Counted from the first letter of the stretch, positions 49,926 to 60,054 are shown. The stretch is 64,000 nt of DNA from Prosthecobacter sp. SYSU 5D2 (GCF_039655865.1 NZ_JBBYXL010000001.1:310001-374000), one strand, 5' to 3'. Translations and numbers: made by a program. Notes: a model not told the origin generated them from the sequence alone.

Positions 49926-50650
49926 AGCTGTGTCATGGGCTGCACCATGGGCCAGAGGGTGAGTTCTTCAGTCACCAGATGATCCGGTGCATCGGCCAGA
50001 TCCACAATCACCCGCCCCAGGTCCGCCGGGGAGATGCAGCGCGCCAGAATGTCCGCGTCTCGCGGAGGCAGACCGGCGGCGTCCGTGAAGTCCGTCTGGC
50101 CCCAGGAGGGCAGAATGCTCGTCACCCTCACCCCATGCGGGCGCAACTCCGTGAGCAGGCATTTGCTAAACATGAGCAATCCAGCCTTGGCAGCCGAATA
50201 CACGCTCCACCCCGGCCAGGCATGTTTGGAGCAGGCGCTGCCAATGTTAACAATCAATCCGCTCCCCTGCTTCTGCATGATGCCCGCCGCCCTTGCGCAG
50301 CCCAGCATGGCCCCGGTCAGATTGCTGGCGATGGACTGGACGATGTTCCCATCCTGGAGGCCGCTTACCGGGCCTATTTGCACCCCTTCCCCGGCGTTGT
50401 TCACCAGCACATCCAGCCGGCCCGTTTCAGTCATCACCGTTTCCATTAGCCGGTCCCAGGCTGCTCCATCTGCCACATCGGCGACAAAGGCTTGCGCACC
50501 GATGCGCCCGGCAGCCGCATTCAGCACCTGTTCATTGCGCCCGGTGATCCACACCCGCGCCCCCGCCTTAACAAAGGCTTCCGCAATGCCGGCTCCATAA
50601 CCGCGTGAGCCACCCGTGACGATGACTGTTTTGTTGTTCATTGAGCTCAT
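49922..50650 (-). CDS. Short-chain dehydrogenase/reductase
   Basis: 242 aa. Cofactor motif VTGGSRGYGAGIAEAF (TGXXXGXG), NNAGEGVQIGPV, active-site Ser in VNIGSACSKHAW, and YSAAKAGLLMFSK (YXXXK). Classical SDR; substrate unknown. Alternative start at 50641. Coupled by 4-bp overlap to the FAD oxidoreductase, so the two may act on the same compound. Confidence 0.92.
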   Translation of the reverse strand: MSSMNNKTVIVTGGSRGYGAGIAEAFVKAGARVWITGRNEQVLNAAAGRIGAQAFVADVADGAAWDRLMETVMTETGRLDVLVNNAGEGVQIGPVSGLQDGNIVQSIASNLTGAMLGCARAAGIMQKQGSGLIVNIGSACSKHAWPGWSVYSAAKAGLLMFSKCLLTELRPHGVRVTSILPSWGQTDFTDAAGLPPRDADILARCISPADLGRVIVDLADAPDHLVTEELTLWPMVQPMTQL

Positions 50651-50907
50651 GGTTGAAAAGATATATCGCGACAAACCGATCTGTTTTCAGAAAAAAGGCT
50701 CATCCCGTGGCGGTGCCGTGGATTTCAGGACCGGTGGACCGCCAGCCGATTCGTTCGCTGGTCAAGTATGGCCGCATCGTGCAACGCCATGCCGGGACTC
50801 TGTCTCAAAAACTAGGCTGGTCCGGCTGATAAAGCGCACTGAATTTGCCGAATCACCAAACCAAGGTTGTCGCCGCGCTCGTAACGTGGCAGGATTCGCC
50901 CACCACC

Positions 50908-51249
50908 ATGCCACTCGCTGTTTATCACATCCTCCACATCGTCGGTCTCATCCTCGTTTTCATCGGCTTCGGAGCGCTGCTTTCTTCTGAAGGAGCCAAG
51001 TCCTCCATGAAATGGCACGGCACCGGCCTGCTGCTCAGCTTGGTCTCCGGCTTCGGCATGCTCGCCAAGATGGGTATCATGGGTGCCATGCCCGTGTGGG
51101 TATACATCAAGCTGGGCCTGTGGCTCGTGCTGGGCGTCCTGCCGGTGTTGGCCAAGCGCCGAGTGGTGAAACCTGTGGTCGTGGTCTTCGTCGCCGCCAT
51201 GATTGGTGCCTTCATGGGTTACCTGGGCTATTTGAAGCCCGTCTGGTAA
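50908..51249 (+). CDS. Small four-helix membrane protein
   Basis: 113 aa, mostly hydrophobic: PLAVYHILHIVGLILVFIGF, LLLSLVSGFGMLAKMGI, YIKLGLWLVLGVLPVLA and VVVVFVAAMIGAFMGYLGYL. No family recognised. The ATG is preceded by AGGA about 13 bp upstream. A strong terminator follows. Confidence 0.78.
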   Translation: MPLAVYHILHIVGLILVFIGFGALLSSEGAKSSMKWHGTGLLLSLVSGFGMLAKMGIMGAMPVWVYIKLGLWLVLGVLPVLAKRRVVKPVVVVFVAAMIGAFMGYLGYLKPVW

Positions 51250-51272
51250 TCCCCTGTCCGCTTTCTATTTGG

Positions 51273-51315
51273 AAACGCACGAAGTGGACGCCGCTTCGTG
51301 CGTTTACCTTTTTAT
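51273..51315 (+). terminator. Rho-independent terminator
   Basis: Perfect 12-bp arms AAACGCACGAAG / CTTCGTGCGTTT (51273-51284, 51294-51305), then ACCTTTTTAT. It separates the small membrane protein gene from the oligopeptidase gene. Confidence 0.88.
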
Positions 51316-51330
51316 CCAGTGACCGTAGTT

Positions 51331-53433
51331 ATGAAAACGCTCTTTTTCTGCCTGATGTCCGCCACCGCACTCGCCCAGCCTCTGACCTACCCTGAAACCC
51401 GCCAGGACAAGTCCGTGGTGGACACCTACCACGGCACCGAGGTGGCCGATCCCTTCCGCTGGCTGGAGGATGACAACAGCGAGGAAACCAAGGCCTGGGT
51501 GAAGGCACAAAACGAGGTCACTTTTGGTTACCTCAACAAGCTGCCCAAGCGCGACGAGCTGCGCGCCCGTCTGGAAAAGCTGTGGAACTACGAGCGTGTA
51601 GGAGCCCCCTTTGAAGAAGGCGGACGCTGGTTTTTCAACCGCAATTCCGGCCTGCAAAACCAGAGCGTCTTTTATGTGACGGAAAGCCTGGATGCCGAAC
51701 CGCGCATTTTGTTAGACCCGAATACGCTTTCCAAAGACGGCACCACCTCCCTGACCGAGACCGCCCCCAGCCCGAATGGCAAACTGCTGGTCTATGGTCT
51801 GTCCAAAGCCGGCAGCGACTGGCAGGAGTTCCGCGTCAAGGACATTGATACTGGCAAGGACCGAGAGGACGTGCTGGAGTGGATCAAGTTCAGCGGAGCC
51901 TCCTGGGCCAAGGACAGCAGCGGTTTTTACTACAGCCGCTATCCGCAGCCTGCCGAAGGCGCCGCCCTGACCGAGGCCAACAAAAACCAGAAGGTCTATT
52001 TCCACAAGCTCGGCACACCGCAGAGCGAGGACCGCCTGGTGTATGAACGCCCGGACCAGCCCGACTGGGGCCTTCACGCTTACGTCACCGATGACGGCCA
52101 TTACCTTACCTTCACCGTCACCGAAGGCACAGACCCGAAGAAGCGCATTTTCTACAAAGACCTCACCGAGGCCGATGGCAAGGTCATTGAGCTGCTGAAT
52201 GACTTCGATGCCTCTTATGGCTTCATTGACAACGTCGGCACGGTCTTCTATTTCCGCACAGACCTTGACGCGCCCCGCTACCGCGTCATCGCCATTGACG
52301 TGACCCAACCCGCCCGTGAAAACTGGCGCGAGATCCTCCCTCAGACGGCAGACAAACTCGACGGAGTCTCCATCGTCGGCGACCAGATCCTCTGCGAATA
52401 CCTGAAGGATGCCCGCTCACACATGCGCGCCTTTGATCTGGAAGGCAAACTCATCCGCGACATCGAGCTGCCCGGCATCGGCACCGTCGGCGGTTTTGGT
52501 GGCCGCCGCCGCGACAAAACCACCTTCTACGCATTCACCAGCTTCACCACGCCAGGTGCCATTTACCGCTACGACATCGACAGCGGCAAGAGCACCCTTT
52601 ATCGCGAGCCCAAGGTGGACTTCGACGGCAGTCTGTACGAGACCAAACAAGTCTTCGCCACCAGCAAAGACGGCACCCGCGTGCCCATGTTCATCGTCCA
52701 TAAAAAAGGCCTCAAGCTGGACGGCAACAACGCCACCCTGCTTTACGGTTACGGAGGTTTCAACATCAGCCTCACGCCCAGCTTTTCCATCGGCCGCAGC
52801 GTGTGGCTGGAAATGGGTGGAGTCTATGCCATGGCCAACCTGCGCGGCGGCGGCGAATACGGCGCCGACTGGCACCAGGCTGGCACCAAACTGACCAAAC
52901 AGAACGTCTTCGATGACTTCATCGCCTGTGCGGAGCATCTCCAAAAAGAAGGTTATACCTCCCCGAAAAAACTGGCCATCATGGGGGGCAGCAACGGCGG
53001 CCTGCTCGTCGGTGCCTGCATGACACAGCGTCCGGAACTCTTCGGCGCGGCCCTGCCTGCCGTCGGCGTCATGGACATGCTGCGCTTCCATAACTTCACC
53101 ATCGGCTGGGCCTGGAAGAGCGACTACGGCAGCAGCGAAAACGCCGACCAGTTCAAAGCCCTCTACGCCTACTCCCCGCTGCACAATTTAAAACCCGGCA
53201 CCCGTTACCCCGCCACGATGGTCACCACCGCCGACCATGACGACCGCGTCGTCCCCGCCCACAGTTTTAAATTCGCCGCCCGCCTCCAGGAATGCCAGGC
53301 CAATGACGGCCCGCCCGTGCTCATCCGCATCGAGACCAGCGCCGGCCACGGTGCCGGAACCGCCCTCACCAAGGTCATCGAAGAAACCGCCGATGAATGG
53401 GCGTTTTTGCATGAGGTGCTGGGGATGGAGTGA
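51331..53433 (+). CDS. Prolyl oligopeptidase family serine peptidase (S9A)
   Basis: 700 aa with a signal peptide (TLFFCLMSATALAQ). N-terminal YPETRQDKSVVDTYHGTEVADPFRWLEDD is diagnostic (shown here only by its DPFRWLEDD core), followed by a beta-propeller. The catalytic part has GGSNGGLLVGACMTQRP (Ser), TTADHDDRVVPAHSFKF (Asp) and ETSAGHGAGT (His). Cleaves after proline in short peptides; probably periplasmic here. Length is normal. Confidence 0.95.
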   Translation: MKTLFFCLMSATALAQPLTYPETRQDKSVVDTYHGTEVADPFRWLEDDNSEETKAWVKAQNEVTFGYLNKLPKRDELRARLEKLWNYERVGAPFEEGGRWFFNRNSGLQNQSVFYVTESLDAEPRILLDPNTLSKDGTTSLTETAPSPNGKLLVYGLSKAGSDWQEFRVKDIDTGKDREDVLEWIKFSGASWAKDSSGFYYSRYPQPAEGAALTEANKNQKVYFHKLGTPQSEDRLVYERPDQPDWGLHAYVTDDGHYLTFTVTEGTDPKKRIFYKDLTEADGKVIELLNDFDASYGFIDNVGTVFYFRTDLDAPRYRVIAIDVTQPARENWREILPQTADKLDGVSIVGDQILCEYLKDARSHMRAFDLEGKLIRDIELPGIGTVGGFGGRRRDKTTFYAFTSFTTPGAIYRYDIDSGKSTLYREPKVDFDGSLYETKQVFATSKDGTRVPMFIVHKKGLKLDGNNATLLYGYGGFNISLTPSFSIGRSVWLEMGGVYAMANLRGGGEYGADWHQAGTKLTKQNVFDDFIACAEHLQKEGYTSPKKLAIMGGSNGGLLVGACMTQRPELFGAALPAVGVMDMLRFHNFTIGWAWKSDYGSSENADQFKALYAYSPLHNLKPGTRYPATMVTTADHDDRVVPAHSFKFAARLQECQANDGPPVLIRIETSAGHGAGTALTKVIEETADEWAFLHEVLGME

Positions 53434-53472
53434 GTGAGCATCCAGCCCAAGCACCGTCCTGGTGACCTGTTC

Positions 53473-55323
53473 CTAGAACGCAAAACAATCGCAGCCTGAT
53501 CCCCACAGCTGTCCCATCGGCTTGGGTTCGGTCGCAGCGCCGCTTCTCCGCATCACCCTCGGGGTGGCCCAGGGTGCAAACGAGATCGCCCGTTCATTGC
53601 GGATAAAACCCGGTGCTCCATACCCGCCAAACTTCGCCACAGGTGACCAGTCTGGGGTCACCGGCAGCTCTGGCGGGGCAAGGTCTTTAAACTCCCCTTC
53701 CCCCCAAACCGGCTGACCACCCAGCAAAGTAAGCACGCTGTGCAGTCCTTTGATCTCCTCGTCAGGCACGCTGAAAAAATCGCCACTGAGCACAATCAGA
53801 TCCGCCAGTTGCCCAGGCTTCAGAGTGCCCTTCTTCTCCTCATCCCGGCTGAACCAGGCACTGCCCTGGGTATAAAGGCGCAGCGCCTCTTCACGGCTCA
53901 GGCAGTTCTTTTCAGGATACAGACCCAGCCCTCCCACCGTCCTGCCCGTGACCAGCCAGTATAGCGAATTCCAGGGATTGTAGTTGGCCACGCGGGTGGC
54001 ATCCGTCCCCGCTCCCACCGGCACGCCCATCTCCAGCATGCGCCGCACCGGCGGTGTCCGCTCCGCCGCAGCCGCCCCGTAACGGTCCACATAATATTCC
54101 CCCTGAAACGCCATGCGGTGCTGGATGGCAATACCTCCACCCAATGCCTTTACCCGCTCGATATTCTTGTCGCTGATCGTCTCGCAATGATCAAAGAACC
54201 AGTGCAACCCCTCGAGTGGTGCCTCCTGGTTCACCTCCTCAAAAACATTCAGAAACCGCGTGATGCTCTCGTCATACGTGGCATGCAGACGAAATGGCCA
54301 GCGGTTCCTGGCCAGCAGCGCCACCACGTCCTTCAATTCAGTCTCCAGCGTCGGCGGCAGGTCCGGGCGTGGCTCCAAAAAGTCCTCAAAATCCGCCGCG
54401 CTAAACACCAGCATCTCACCGGCACCGTTCACCCGGTAATAATCATCTCCCGCATCCGGCTTGGTCATCCCAATCCAGCGGGCAAAGTCATCCTTCTCCT
54501 GCCCCTTGTTTTGCGTGAACAGATTGTAAGCGATGCGCAGCGTCAGCTCACCTCTCTTGTGCAGTTCCGTCACCACTTCGTAGTCATCGGGATAGTTCTG
54601 AAACCCGCCGCCTGCATCACAAACACTGGTTAGGCCCAGCCGGTTCAGTTCCCGCATGAAATGACGCGTGGAATTGTACTGATACTCGATCGGCAGCTTT
54701 GGCCCCTTCGCCAGCGTGGCATACAGGATCATCGCATTCGGCCGCGCGATCAGTAGCCCGGTCGGGTCGCCATTTTTGTCCCGCTGGATTTCACCGCCGG
54801 GCGGATTTGGCGAGTTCCGGTCATACCCCACCGCCTTTAGTGCTGCACGGTTCAGCATCGCGTGGCAGTACAGATGCAGAATGAAAACCGGCGTGTCCGG
54901 CGCCGCCTTGTTGATCTCCTCCAGCGTCGGCATCCGCCTTTCCGCAAACTGGAACTCGCTCCACCCGCCCACCACCCGCACCCACTGGGGCGCAGGCGTG
55001 CGCTCTGCCTGGATCTTCAGCAAGGCCAGCGCATCAGACAGAGAGGTCACCCCATCCCAACGCAGCTCCAGGTTGTAGTTCAGCCCTCCCCGGATCACGT
55101 GCAGATGGCTGTCGTATAACCCAGGCACCACACGGCGTCCTTTCAGGTCTATACGCCTTGTTTGCGGTGTTGAAATGTCAGCGTACTCTTCCCCTTCATC
55201 CAGCCCCAAAATACGCCCTCCACCAATCGCCAGATTGCTTGCCTCCGGATAATCTGGATCCAGCGTGGTGATGCGTCCATTGTATAAAATGAGGTCAGCT
55301 TGGGTTGTGGTATCGAGGGACAT
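53473..55323 (-). CDS. Amidohydrolase family protein (YtcJ-like)
   Basis: 616 aa. Motifs: ADLILYNGRITTLDPDYP, VVPGLYDSHLHVIRGGLN (HXH metal site), HLYCHAMLNRAALKA, LHWFFDHCETIS and PVGAGTDATRV (metal Asp). No signal peptide. The family hydrolyses amides or related bonds; the substrate is unknown. It is the last gene of a four-gene minus-strand cluster led by the isochorismatase-type hydrolase. Confidence 0.92.
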   Translation of the reverse strand: MSLDTTTQADLILYNGRITTLDPDYPEASNLAIGGGRILGLDEGEEYADISTPQTRRIDLKGRRVVPGLYDSHLHVIRGGLNYNLELRWDGVTSLSDALALLKIQAERTPAPQWVRVVGGWSEFQFAERRMPTLEEINKAAPDTPVFILHLYCHAMLNRAALKAVGYDRNSPNPPGGEIQRDKNGDPTGLLIARPNAMILYATLAKGPKLPIEYQYNSTRHFMRELNRLGLTSVCDAGGGFQNYPDDYEVVTELHKRGELTLRIAYNLFTQNKGQEKDDFARWIGMTKPDAGDDYYRVNGAGEMLVFSAADFEDFLEPRPDLPPTLETELKDVVALLARNRWPFRLHATYDESITRFLNVFEEVNQEAPLEGLHWFFDHCETISDKNIERVKALGGGIAIQHRMAFQGEYYVDRYGAAAAERTPPVRRMLEMGVPVGAGTDATRVANYNPWNSLYWLVTGRTVGGLGLYPEKNCLSREEALRLYTQGSAWFSRDEEKKGTLKPGQLADLIVLSGDFFSVPDEEIKGLHSVLTLLGGQPVWGEGEFKDLAPPELPVTPDWSPVAKFGGYGAPGFIRNERAISFAPWATPRVMRRSGAATEPKPMGQLWGSGCDCFAF

Positions 55324-55354
55324 AATGTGTGGAGGTTGTATGGTTAAAAGACTT

Positions 55355-56716
55355 TCAAAATTCCAGCCGTGCCGCGATCTGCAGATAGTCCACGCTCTTA
55401 CCGCCCACCGCCGTGAGCGAGAGCCCGGCCTCATGATGAGTGTACCCTATCGCCACATTAAAAGCCGGGTGTGGATCCCAGCTCAGGGCCAGATTGTAGG
55501 CAGTGCCCAGATACCTTTCCCCCTGGGGAGCCGCACCCGCCAGAGCGTTTAGCGGCGGTCCATAAACCGCATCATCGGAATCATACCGCCAAAGAAAGTT
55601 CACCCCCACGGTCAGGGCCAGCGTGTGATGAATCTCCAGAATGAGATAAGGGTTCAGGTTCCAAAGATTGGAAGGCGAGACAAATCCCCCTTCGTTGAAA
55701 TAGTTGTTCGCCTGAAAAAGCGGATTGAAGGTGTGGCTGTGACCGCCGCCCTGGCCACCCGTTATCAGGTCTCCCTTAAAGCCCAGCAACGGCCTCAACA
55801 TTGCCTCCTTGAAAATCCTCCCCACGCCCAGGCTGGCCGCACCGGCCAGGATTTCCTTTTCTCCGCTTCTTCCCGCCTGAAAAATGAACTCGTTGTTATA
55901 CCGCCACCGCTCCGTACTGCCAGCCCAGCGCATGCCAAACGTATGCCGGATCTCCGCCATGCCCGGACTCAGCGGGGCATCGTCCTGTCTCAGTCCTAGA
56001 TAGTACAAATCCACCTCGTGACCTTGACCAAACGGAGACGGCCCCGTCGCATACAGCCCCCAGAGCCGGGTCTGGTGAAAATAGGAGCTGTTGTCAAACG
56101 CTCCTGGGGAGATCTTCACTGGCGAGGCCAGCAAAGCATCCACCCGCCAGCCCTCTGACCGCCAGGATAGCCTCAATGCATCATGACTTAGCCTTTGATT
56201 GGCACCCTCCCGGTGTGCCAGAAGCCGGCCTGATCCATAATAAAGCACCTGTCTTCCCGCCCGCATCACCAGCTCACCTTCTCCCAGTTCCCACCTTGTC
56301 TGTACATACATTTGCAGCAGATCCAGCCCGTCCTCATCCACCGGGGCCAGTGCTGCCCGTTTCCCCTGCATCTCCCCCCACGTTAGCTCAGCCGCCAGCG
56401 TAAACTCCCGCTCATAGGCCAACGACATGAACGCCTGAATCCGATGATGCACCCAGGCATCCTTGCTCAATCCAACAAACCCAAAGTCTGGATTCCGATA
56501 GGCCTCGGCCATTGTCCTCGCATGCCCGGCCAGGTGTGCCTGCCAGCTTTTGCTTTCCAGTGGGCTCCATTCCTGCACAAATAAAGATTCAGCCGGTGGG
56601 GGCACCTTGTCCCAGGGCTCCAGCATAACCGTTTGCCCTTGTGTCCCTACGGTAACCGCAGCACCCAGCAGTGCCCAAAGAGGCCTGCAGATTCGTGCGG
56701 GTATGCGCAGTTTCAT
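55355..56716 (-). CDS. Alginate-export-family outer-membrane porin
   Basis: 453 aa with signal peptide and beta-barrel character: alternating aromatic strands (RAGRQVLYYGSGRLLAHREG, ALRLSWRSEGWRVDALLASP, EVDLYYLGLRQDD) and a C-terminal Phe (IAARLEF), as usual for outer-membrane barrels. Known family members export alginate, but most genomic copies appear to be general uptake porins next to catabolic genes. It lies 31 bp upstream of the amidohydrolase. Confidence 0.85.
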   Translation of the reverse strand: MKLRIPARICRPLWALLGAAVTVGTQGQTVMLEPWDKVPPPAESLFVQEWSPLESKSWQAHLAGHARTMAEAYRNPDFGFVGLSKDAWVHHRIQAFMSLAYEREFTLAAELTWGEMQGKRAALAPVDEDGLDLLQMYVQTRWELGEGELVMRAGRQVLYYGSGRLLAHREGANQRLSHDALRLSWRSEGWRVDALLASPVKISPGAFDNSSYFHQTRLWGLYATGPSPFGQGHEVDLYYLGLRQDDAPLSPGMAEIRHTFGMRWAGSTERWRYNNEFIFQAGRSGEKEILAGAASLGVGRIFKEAMLRPLLGFKGDLITGGQGGGHSHTFNPLFQANNYFNEGGFVSPSNLWNLNPYLILEIHHTLALTVGVNFLWRYDSDDAVYGPPLNALAGAAPQGERYLGTAYNLALSWDPHPAFNVAIGYTHHEAGLSLTAVGGKSVDYLQIAARLEF

Positions 56717-56735
56717 GGTAACGGGTCATCATCAT

Positions 56736-57269
56736 TCATTCACTCGGATGCAGCCAGGAGTGCATCAGCTTCGTCACTGCCGGCATCACCAGCCAAGTCA
56801 GACACACCACCATGCATCCGGAGATGATCAGTGCGGCCAGCGGCTTCGGCAGACTGTGCAGTTGCGGGGCCAGGACCATGCCCAGCAGCAGGCTCGTCGG
56901 ATAAACCCCAGCCCAGGTCGCCAGGGCCATCTTCCACCGTGGCGGTCGCGGCGCATCCGGTTGGCGGAACCACGCCTCCAGCCCATGCAGATCCCGGAAA
57001 TCCGGGGCCCCGTCCGTCAGATGGGCGATCTCCTTTTCCCATTCCAAATAAAGTGCCGAGGCATAAAACGCATCCCGGTCCTGCGCCGTGGCAAACGTGC
57101 GCAGGATTCCATACTCAGGATGCTTCGCCCCCGGTGCCGGATGCAGCATCTGCACACCTTGGGTCCCCTTCACATCCAGAGACCGCCGGGCAAAATGACT
57201 CAGCCTTTCTTCAAACTCCGCCTCACTTCCTGGGCGGACGCGGCGGGTGATGGCGACATGGATGCTCAT
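56736..57269 (-). CDS. Antibiotic-biosynthesis-monooxygenase (ABM) domain protein with membrane tail
   Basis: 177 aa. The N-terminal ABM fold reads HVAITRRVRPGSEAEFEERL and GILRTFATAQDRDAFYAS; two hydrophobic segments follow (MALATWAGVYPTSLLLGMVLA and ALIISGCMVVCLTWLVMPA). Membrane-tethered ABM proteins occur next to aromatic or quinone catabolic genes. Activity unknown. Confidence 0.85.
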   Translation of the reverse strand: MSIHVAITRRVRPGSEAEFEERLSHFARRSLDVKGTQGVQMLHPAPGAKHPEYGILRTFATAQDRDAFYASALYLEWEKEIAHLTDGAPDFRDLHGLEAWFRQPDAPRPPRWKMALATWAGVYPTSLLLGMVLAPQLHSLPKPLAALIISGCMVVCLTWLVMPAVTKLMHSWLHPSE

Positions 57270-57358
57270 ATATAATTAGAGTTATGGAAAAACGGCAGGC
57301 GCGCAGAATCCGGCAGCAGTCAAGACAGCCCCGCATTCCGCGCGCCCTCGAAACGTGA

Positions 57359-58036
57359 TCAATGCTTCAAACCGCCCGTCACCACCTGCGGCACCTGGGC
57401 AGACTGCGCCGCTTTGTGTACCATCGTGTAGGCATACTCCACGCCCACGCCATAAGCCCCGCCCTGCTCTTTCAGGATGCTCATCAGGCTGTTGTAATGC
57501 TCACGGTTCTTCCAGTCCCGCTGCCATTCCAGCAGCGCCGGGATGCTCGTCACCCGTGTGGCTCCCGCCTGCACCATCCGGCTCATCGCCGCCTCATGCG
57601 CCGCTGGCGATGTCGCCCCGCAGCAGTCCTCCACCACATAAATGTTATACCCTGCACCGATCATCTCAATTGTTGGCCAGGTCACGCACACCTCCGTCCA
57701 CAGCCCGGTCATCAGGATGTTCTTCTTGCCCGTAGCCTCAATCGCCGCACGGAATCCCGCATCATCCCAGGAGTTCATGGATGTGCGCTCCACAATCGGC
57801 TGTCCTGGAAACACATCCAGCAGTTGCGGCCAGATGTAGCCGCTGAAGGATTCCGTCTCCACCGCTGTCAGCACTGCCGGCACATTAAATTCTTTGGCCA
57901 CCCGGGCCAGCAAAGTCACATTGTTGATGAGTGTCGCCCGGTCAATGTTGGCGACCCCGAAAGTCATCTGCGGCTGGTGGTCAATGAAAACCACGGCGGT
58001 ATCTTCAGCAGTATAGAGTTGGTGATAATGGCTCAT
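57359..58036 (-). CDS. Isochorismatase-family hydrolase (YcaC-like)
   Basis: 225 aa. Catalytic Asp in AVVFIDHQPQMTFG, Lys region SMNSWDD/KKNILMTGLWTEVCVTW with the nucleophile Cys in TEVCV, and VVEDCCGATSPAAHEAA. The family cleaves isochorismate, nicotinamide or similar; YcaC-type substrates are unknown. It leads the minus-strand cluster with the ABM, porin and amidohydrolase genes and faces the HxlR regulator. Confidence 0.92.
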   Translation of the reverse strand: MSHYHQLYTAEDTAVVFIDHQPQMTFGVANIDRATLINNVTLLARVAKEFNVPAVLTAVETESFSGYIWPQLLDVFPGQPIVERTSMNSWDDAGFRAAIEATGKKNILMTGLWTEVCVTWPTIEMIGAGYNIYVVEDCCGATSPAAHEAAMSRMVQAGATRVTSIPALLEWQRDWKNREHYNSLMSILKEQGGAYGVGVEYAYTMVHKAAQSAQVPQVVTGGLKH

Positions 58037-58110
58037 AGGACGGTGAATCGAATTGTTTTGATTTGACTGACTGCACTTCCATAATGACGCAGAACAAGAT
58101 CCGCACAATT

Positions 58111-58140
58111 AGGCACAAAAAAGTGCCTGCTTGCTGGCAC
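58111..58140. promoter_or_regulatory. Operator candidate between hydrolase cluster and HxlR gene
   Basis: Perfect palindrome AGGCAC-N6-GTGCCT (58111-58128) with a third half-site GGCAC (58136-58140). It lies in the 130-bp divergent spacer and is the likely HxlR-type regulator site. Confidence 0.6.
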
Positions 58141-58166
58141 CCTTAGCTCTGTGCTCATACACCCTT

Positions 58167-58520
58167 ATGAAGGAAACCAGAATTCAGTGTGACGTAGAGG
58201 AACTGCTGCGCCTCATCGGCGGCAGGTGGAAGGTGGTACTCATCCGTGAGCTGGAAAACGGCCCCCGCCGCCACGGCCAGCTCCTCCGCAGTCTCACCGG
58301 CATCACGCAGAAGATGCTCACCCAGCGCCTCCGTGAACTGGAAACCGACGGCCTCATTCAGCGCCGGGATTTTCTCGAAGGGCGTGTGAAACTGGTCGAG
58401 TATTCCCTCACGGAGTGGGGGTGCAATGTCATGGAAATCATCATGCACATCCACCATTGGGCCGCAGCCAACCATGACAGCCTCAGTGGCAAACAGGCAG
58501 CCGTGACACTCCATTCGTGA
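58167..58520 (+). CDS. HxlR-family transcriptional regulator
   Basis: 117-aa winged helix: [47 protein letters not shown] (recognition helix) and [14 protein letters not shown]. The conserved N-terminal Cys (QCDVEE), which senses reactive electrophiles in characterised HxlR/QorR proteins, is present. Divergent from the isochorismatase-type gene, whose cluster it probably controls. Confidence 0.93.
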   Translation: MKETRIQCDVEELLRLIGGRWKVVLIRELENGPRRHGQLLRSLTGITQKMLTQRLRELETDGLIQRRDFLEGRVKLVEYSLTEWGCNVMEIIMHIHHWAAANHDSLSGKQAAVTLHS

Positions 58521-58584
58521 TCACCCCACAAAACCCGAATCCTTTTTTGACAAAAGGCCTGCCGCACCATCGTTACCCACCGCC

Positions 58585-60054
58585 ATGCTACGCTCCTTCT
58601 TTTGCTTCCTCCTCCTGGCCGCCGCCTGCCACGCCGCAGACCGGCCTAACGTCCTGTTCGTTCTCTGCGATGACCTCCGTCAGGACGCCCTCGGCTGCTA
58701 CGGGTCCAAGCATGTCAAGACTCCCCACATTGACCGTCTGGCCAATGAGGGCGTCCTTTTCCAGAACGCTTTCTGCACCACCTCCCTCTGTTCTCCCAGC
58801 CGCGCCTCCATCCTCAGCGGACTTTATGCCCACACGCATGGCGTGACCAATAACTTCACTGAGTATCCCGCCGCCATGGACAGCTTCCCCCAGGTGCTGC
58901 AAAAGGCCGGCTATGCCACCGCCTACATCGGCAAATATCACATGGGCGAGGAAAACGATGAACCCCGCCCCGGCTATGATTATTTCGTCACCCACAAAGG
59001 CCAGGGCAAATACTTCGATACCGAGTTCAACTTCCACGGCAAGAAGCGCGAGGTCGTCAAAGGCTACTACACCACCGTCGTCACCGACATGACGCTGGAC
59101 TGGCTGAAGCAACAGAAGGCCTCCAAGCCCTGGTGCATGTTCCTCGGCCACAAGGCCCCCCACAGCTTCTACACCCCGGAGCCGAAATACGAGCACACCT
59201 TTGACGACGTCCGCGTCCCCTACCCTGCCACCGCCTTCCAGCTGGATGACAAGCCCAAGTGGATCAAAGAGCGCCTCTACACCTGGCACGGCATTTACGG
59301 CCCCCTCTTCGACTGGCGCAAAAAATTCCCCGATGACCGTCCCGAAGCTGTGAAGGACTTCGAAAACATGGTCCACGGCTACTGGGGCACCGTCCTCAGC
59401 GTGGATGACAGTATGGGCCGCCTGCGCGCCTATTTAGAAGAAACCGGCCAGCTCGATAACACCCTCATCGTCTTCATGGGCGACAACGGCCTGCTCGAAG
59501 GCGAGCACGGCATGGTGGACAAGCGCACCGCCCACGAGGCCAGCCTCAGCATTCCCATCGTAGCCCGCTATCCTGCCCTCACCAAAGCGGCCAAAAAGAT
59601 CCCCCAGCAGGTCCTCACCGTGGATATGGCCCCCAGTGTTCTGGAGCTTTGCGGCGCTCCCGCCCTCCCCAAAATCCATGGCAAATCCTGGGCCAAACTT
59701 GTCAAAGAAGGCGACCCCGACTGGCGCAAAAGCTGGTTCTACCACTACAACTACGAGAAACAGTTCCCCTACACCCCCAACGTCCGTGCCATCCGCACCG
59801 ACGAGTGGAAATACATCCATTACCCCCATGGCAACGGCAGCCCCGACCGCCACCTCGCCGAGCTTTACAATCTGAAGGACGATCCCGGCGAAACCAAAAA
59901 TCTCATCGGCAAGCCCGAACTCGCCAGCAAAGTCGCCAAGCTCCAGGCAGAGCTCGCCAAGCTCATGGCCGCCACCGGCCTCACCCCCGCCACCGACAAG
60001 ATGCCCCTGGACGAAGGAATCAAAACCGCCCTCCCCGACGCCAAAATCCGCTGA
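58585..60054 (+). CDS. Sulfatase (type I, S1 family)
   Basis: 489 aa with a signal peptide ([13 protein letters not shown]). [20 protein letters not shown] supplies metal Asp residues, [15 protein letters not shown] carries the Cys of the CXPXR motif that is converted to formylglycine, and [14 protein letters not shown] gives the second metal site. Exported sulfatases are abundant in planctomycetes and verrucomicrobia and act on sulfated polysaccharides. No maturase is in the window. Confidence 0.95.
   Translation: MLRSFFCFLLLAAACHAADRPNVLFVLCDDLRQDALGCYGSKHVKTPHIDRLANEGVLFQNAFCTTSLCSPSRASILSGLYAHTHGVTNNFTEYPAAMDSFPQVLQKAGYATAYIGKYHMGEENDEPRPGYDYFVTHKGQGKYFDTEFNFHGKKREVVKGYYTTVVTDMTLDWLKQQKASKPWCMFLGHKAPHSFYTPEPKYEHTFDDVRVPYPATAFQLDDKPKWIKERLYTWHGIYGPLFDWRKKFPDDRPEAVKDFENMVHGYWGTVLSVDDSMGRLRAYLEETGQLDNTLIVFMGDNGLLEGEHGMVDKRTAHEASLSIPIVARYPALTKAAKKIPQQVLTVDMAPSVLELCGAPALPKIHGKSWAKLVKEGDPDWRKSWFYHYNYEKQFPYTPNVRAIRTDEWKYIHYPHGNGSPDRHLAELYNLKDDPGETKNLIGKPELASKVAKLQAELAKLMAATGLTPATDKMPLDEGIKTALPDAKIR

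Noticed and set aside
50641-50829. A 62-codon plus-strand frame between the SDR and membrane-protein genes
   Set aside because: Weak coding character, no Shine-Dalgarno and overlap with the SDR start region; kept as unsupported.
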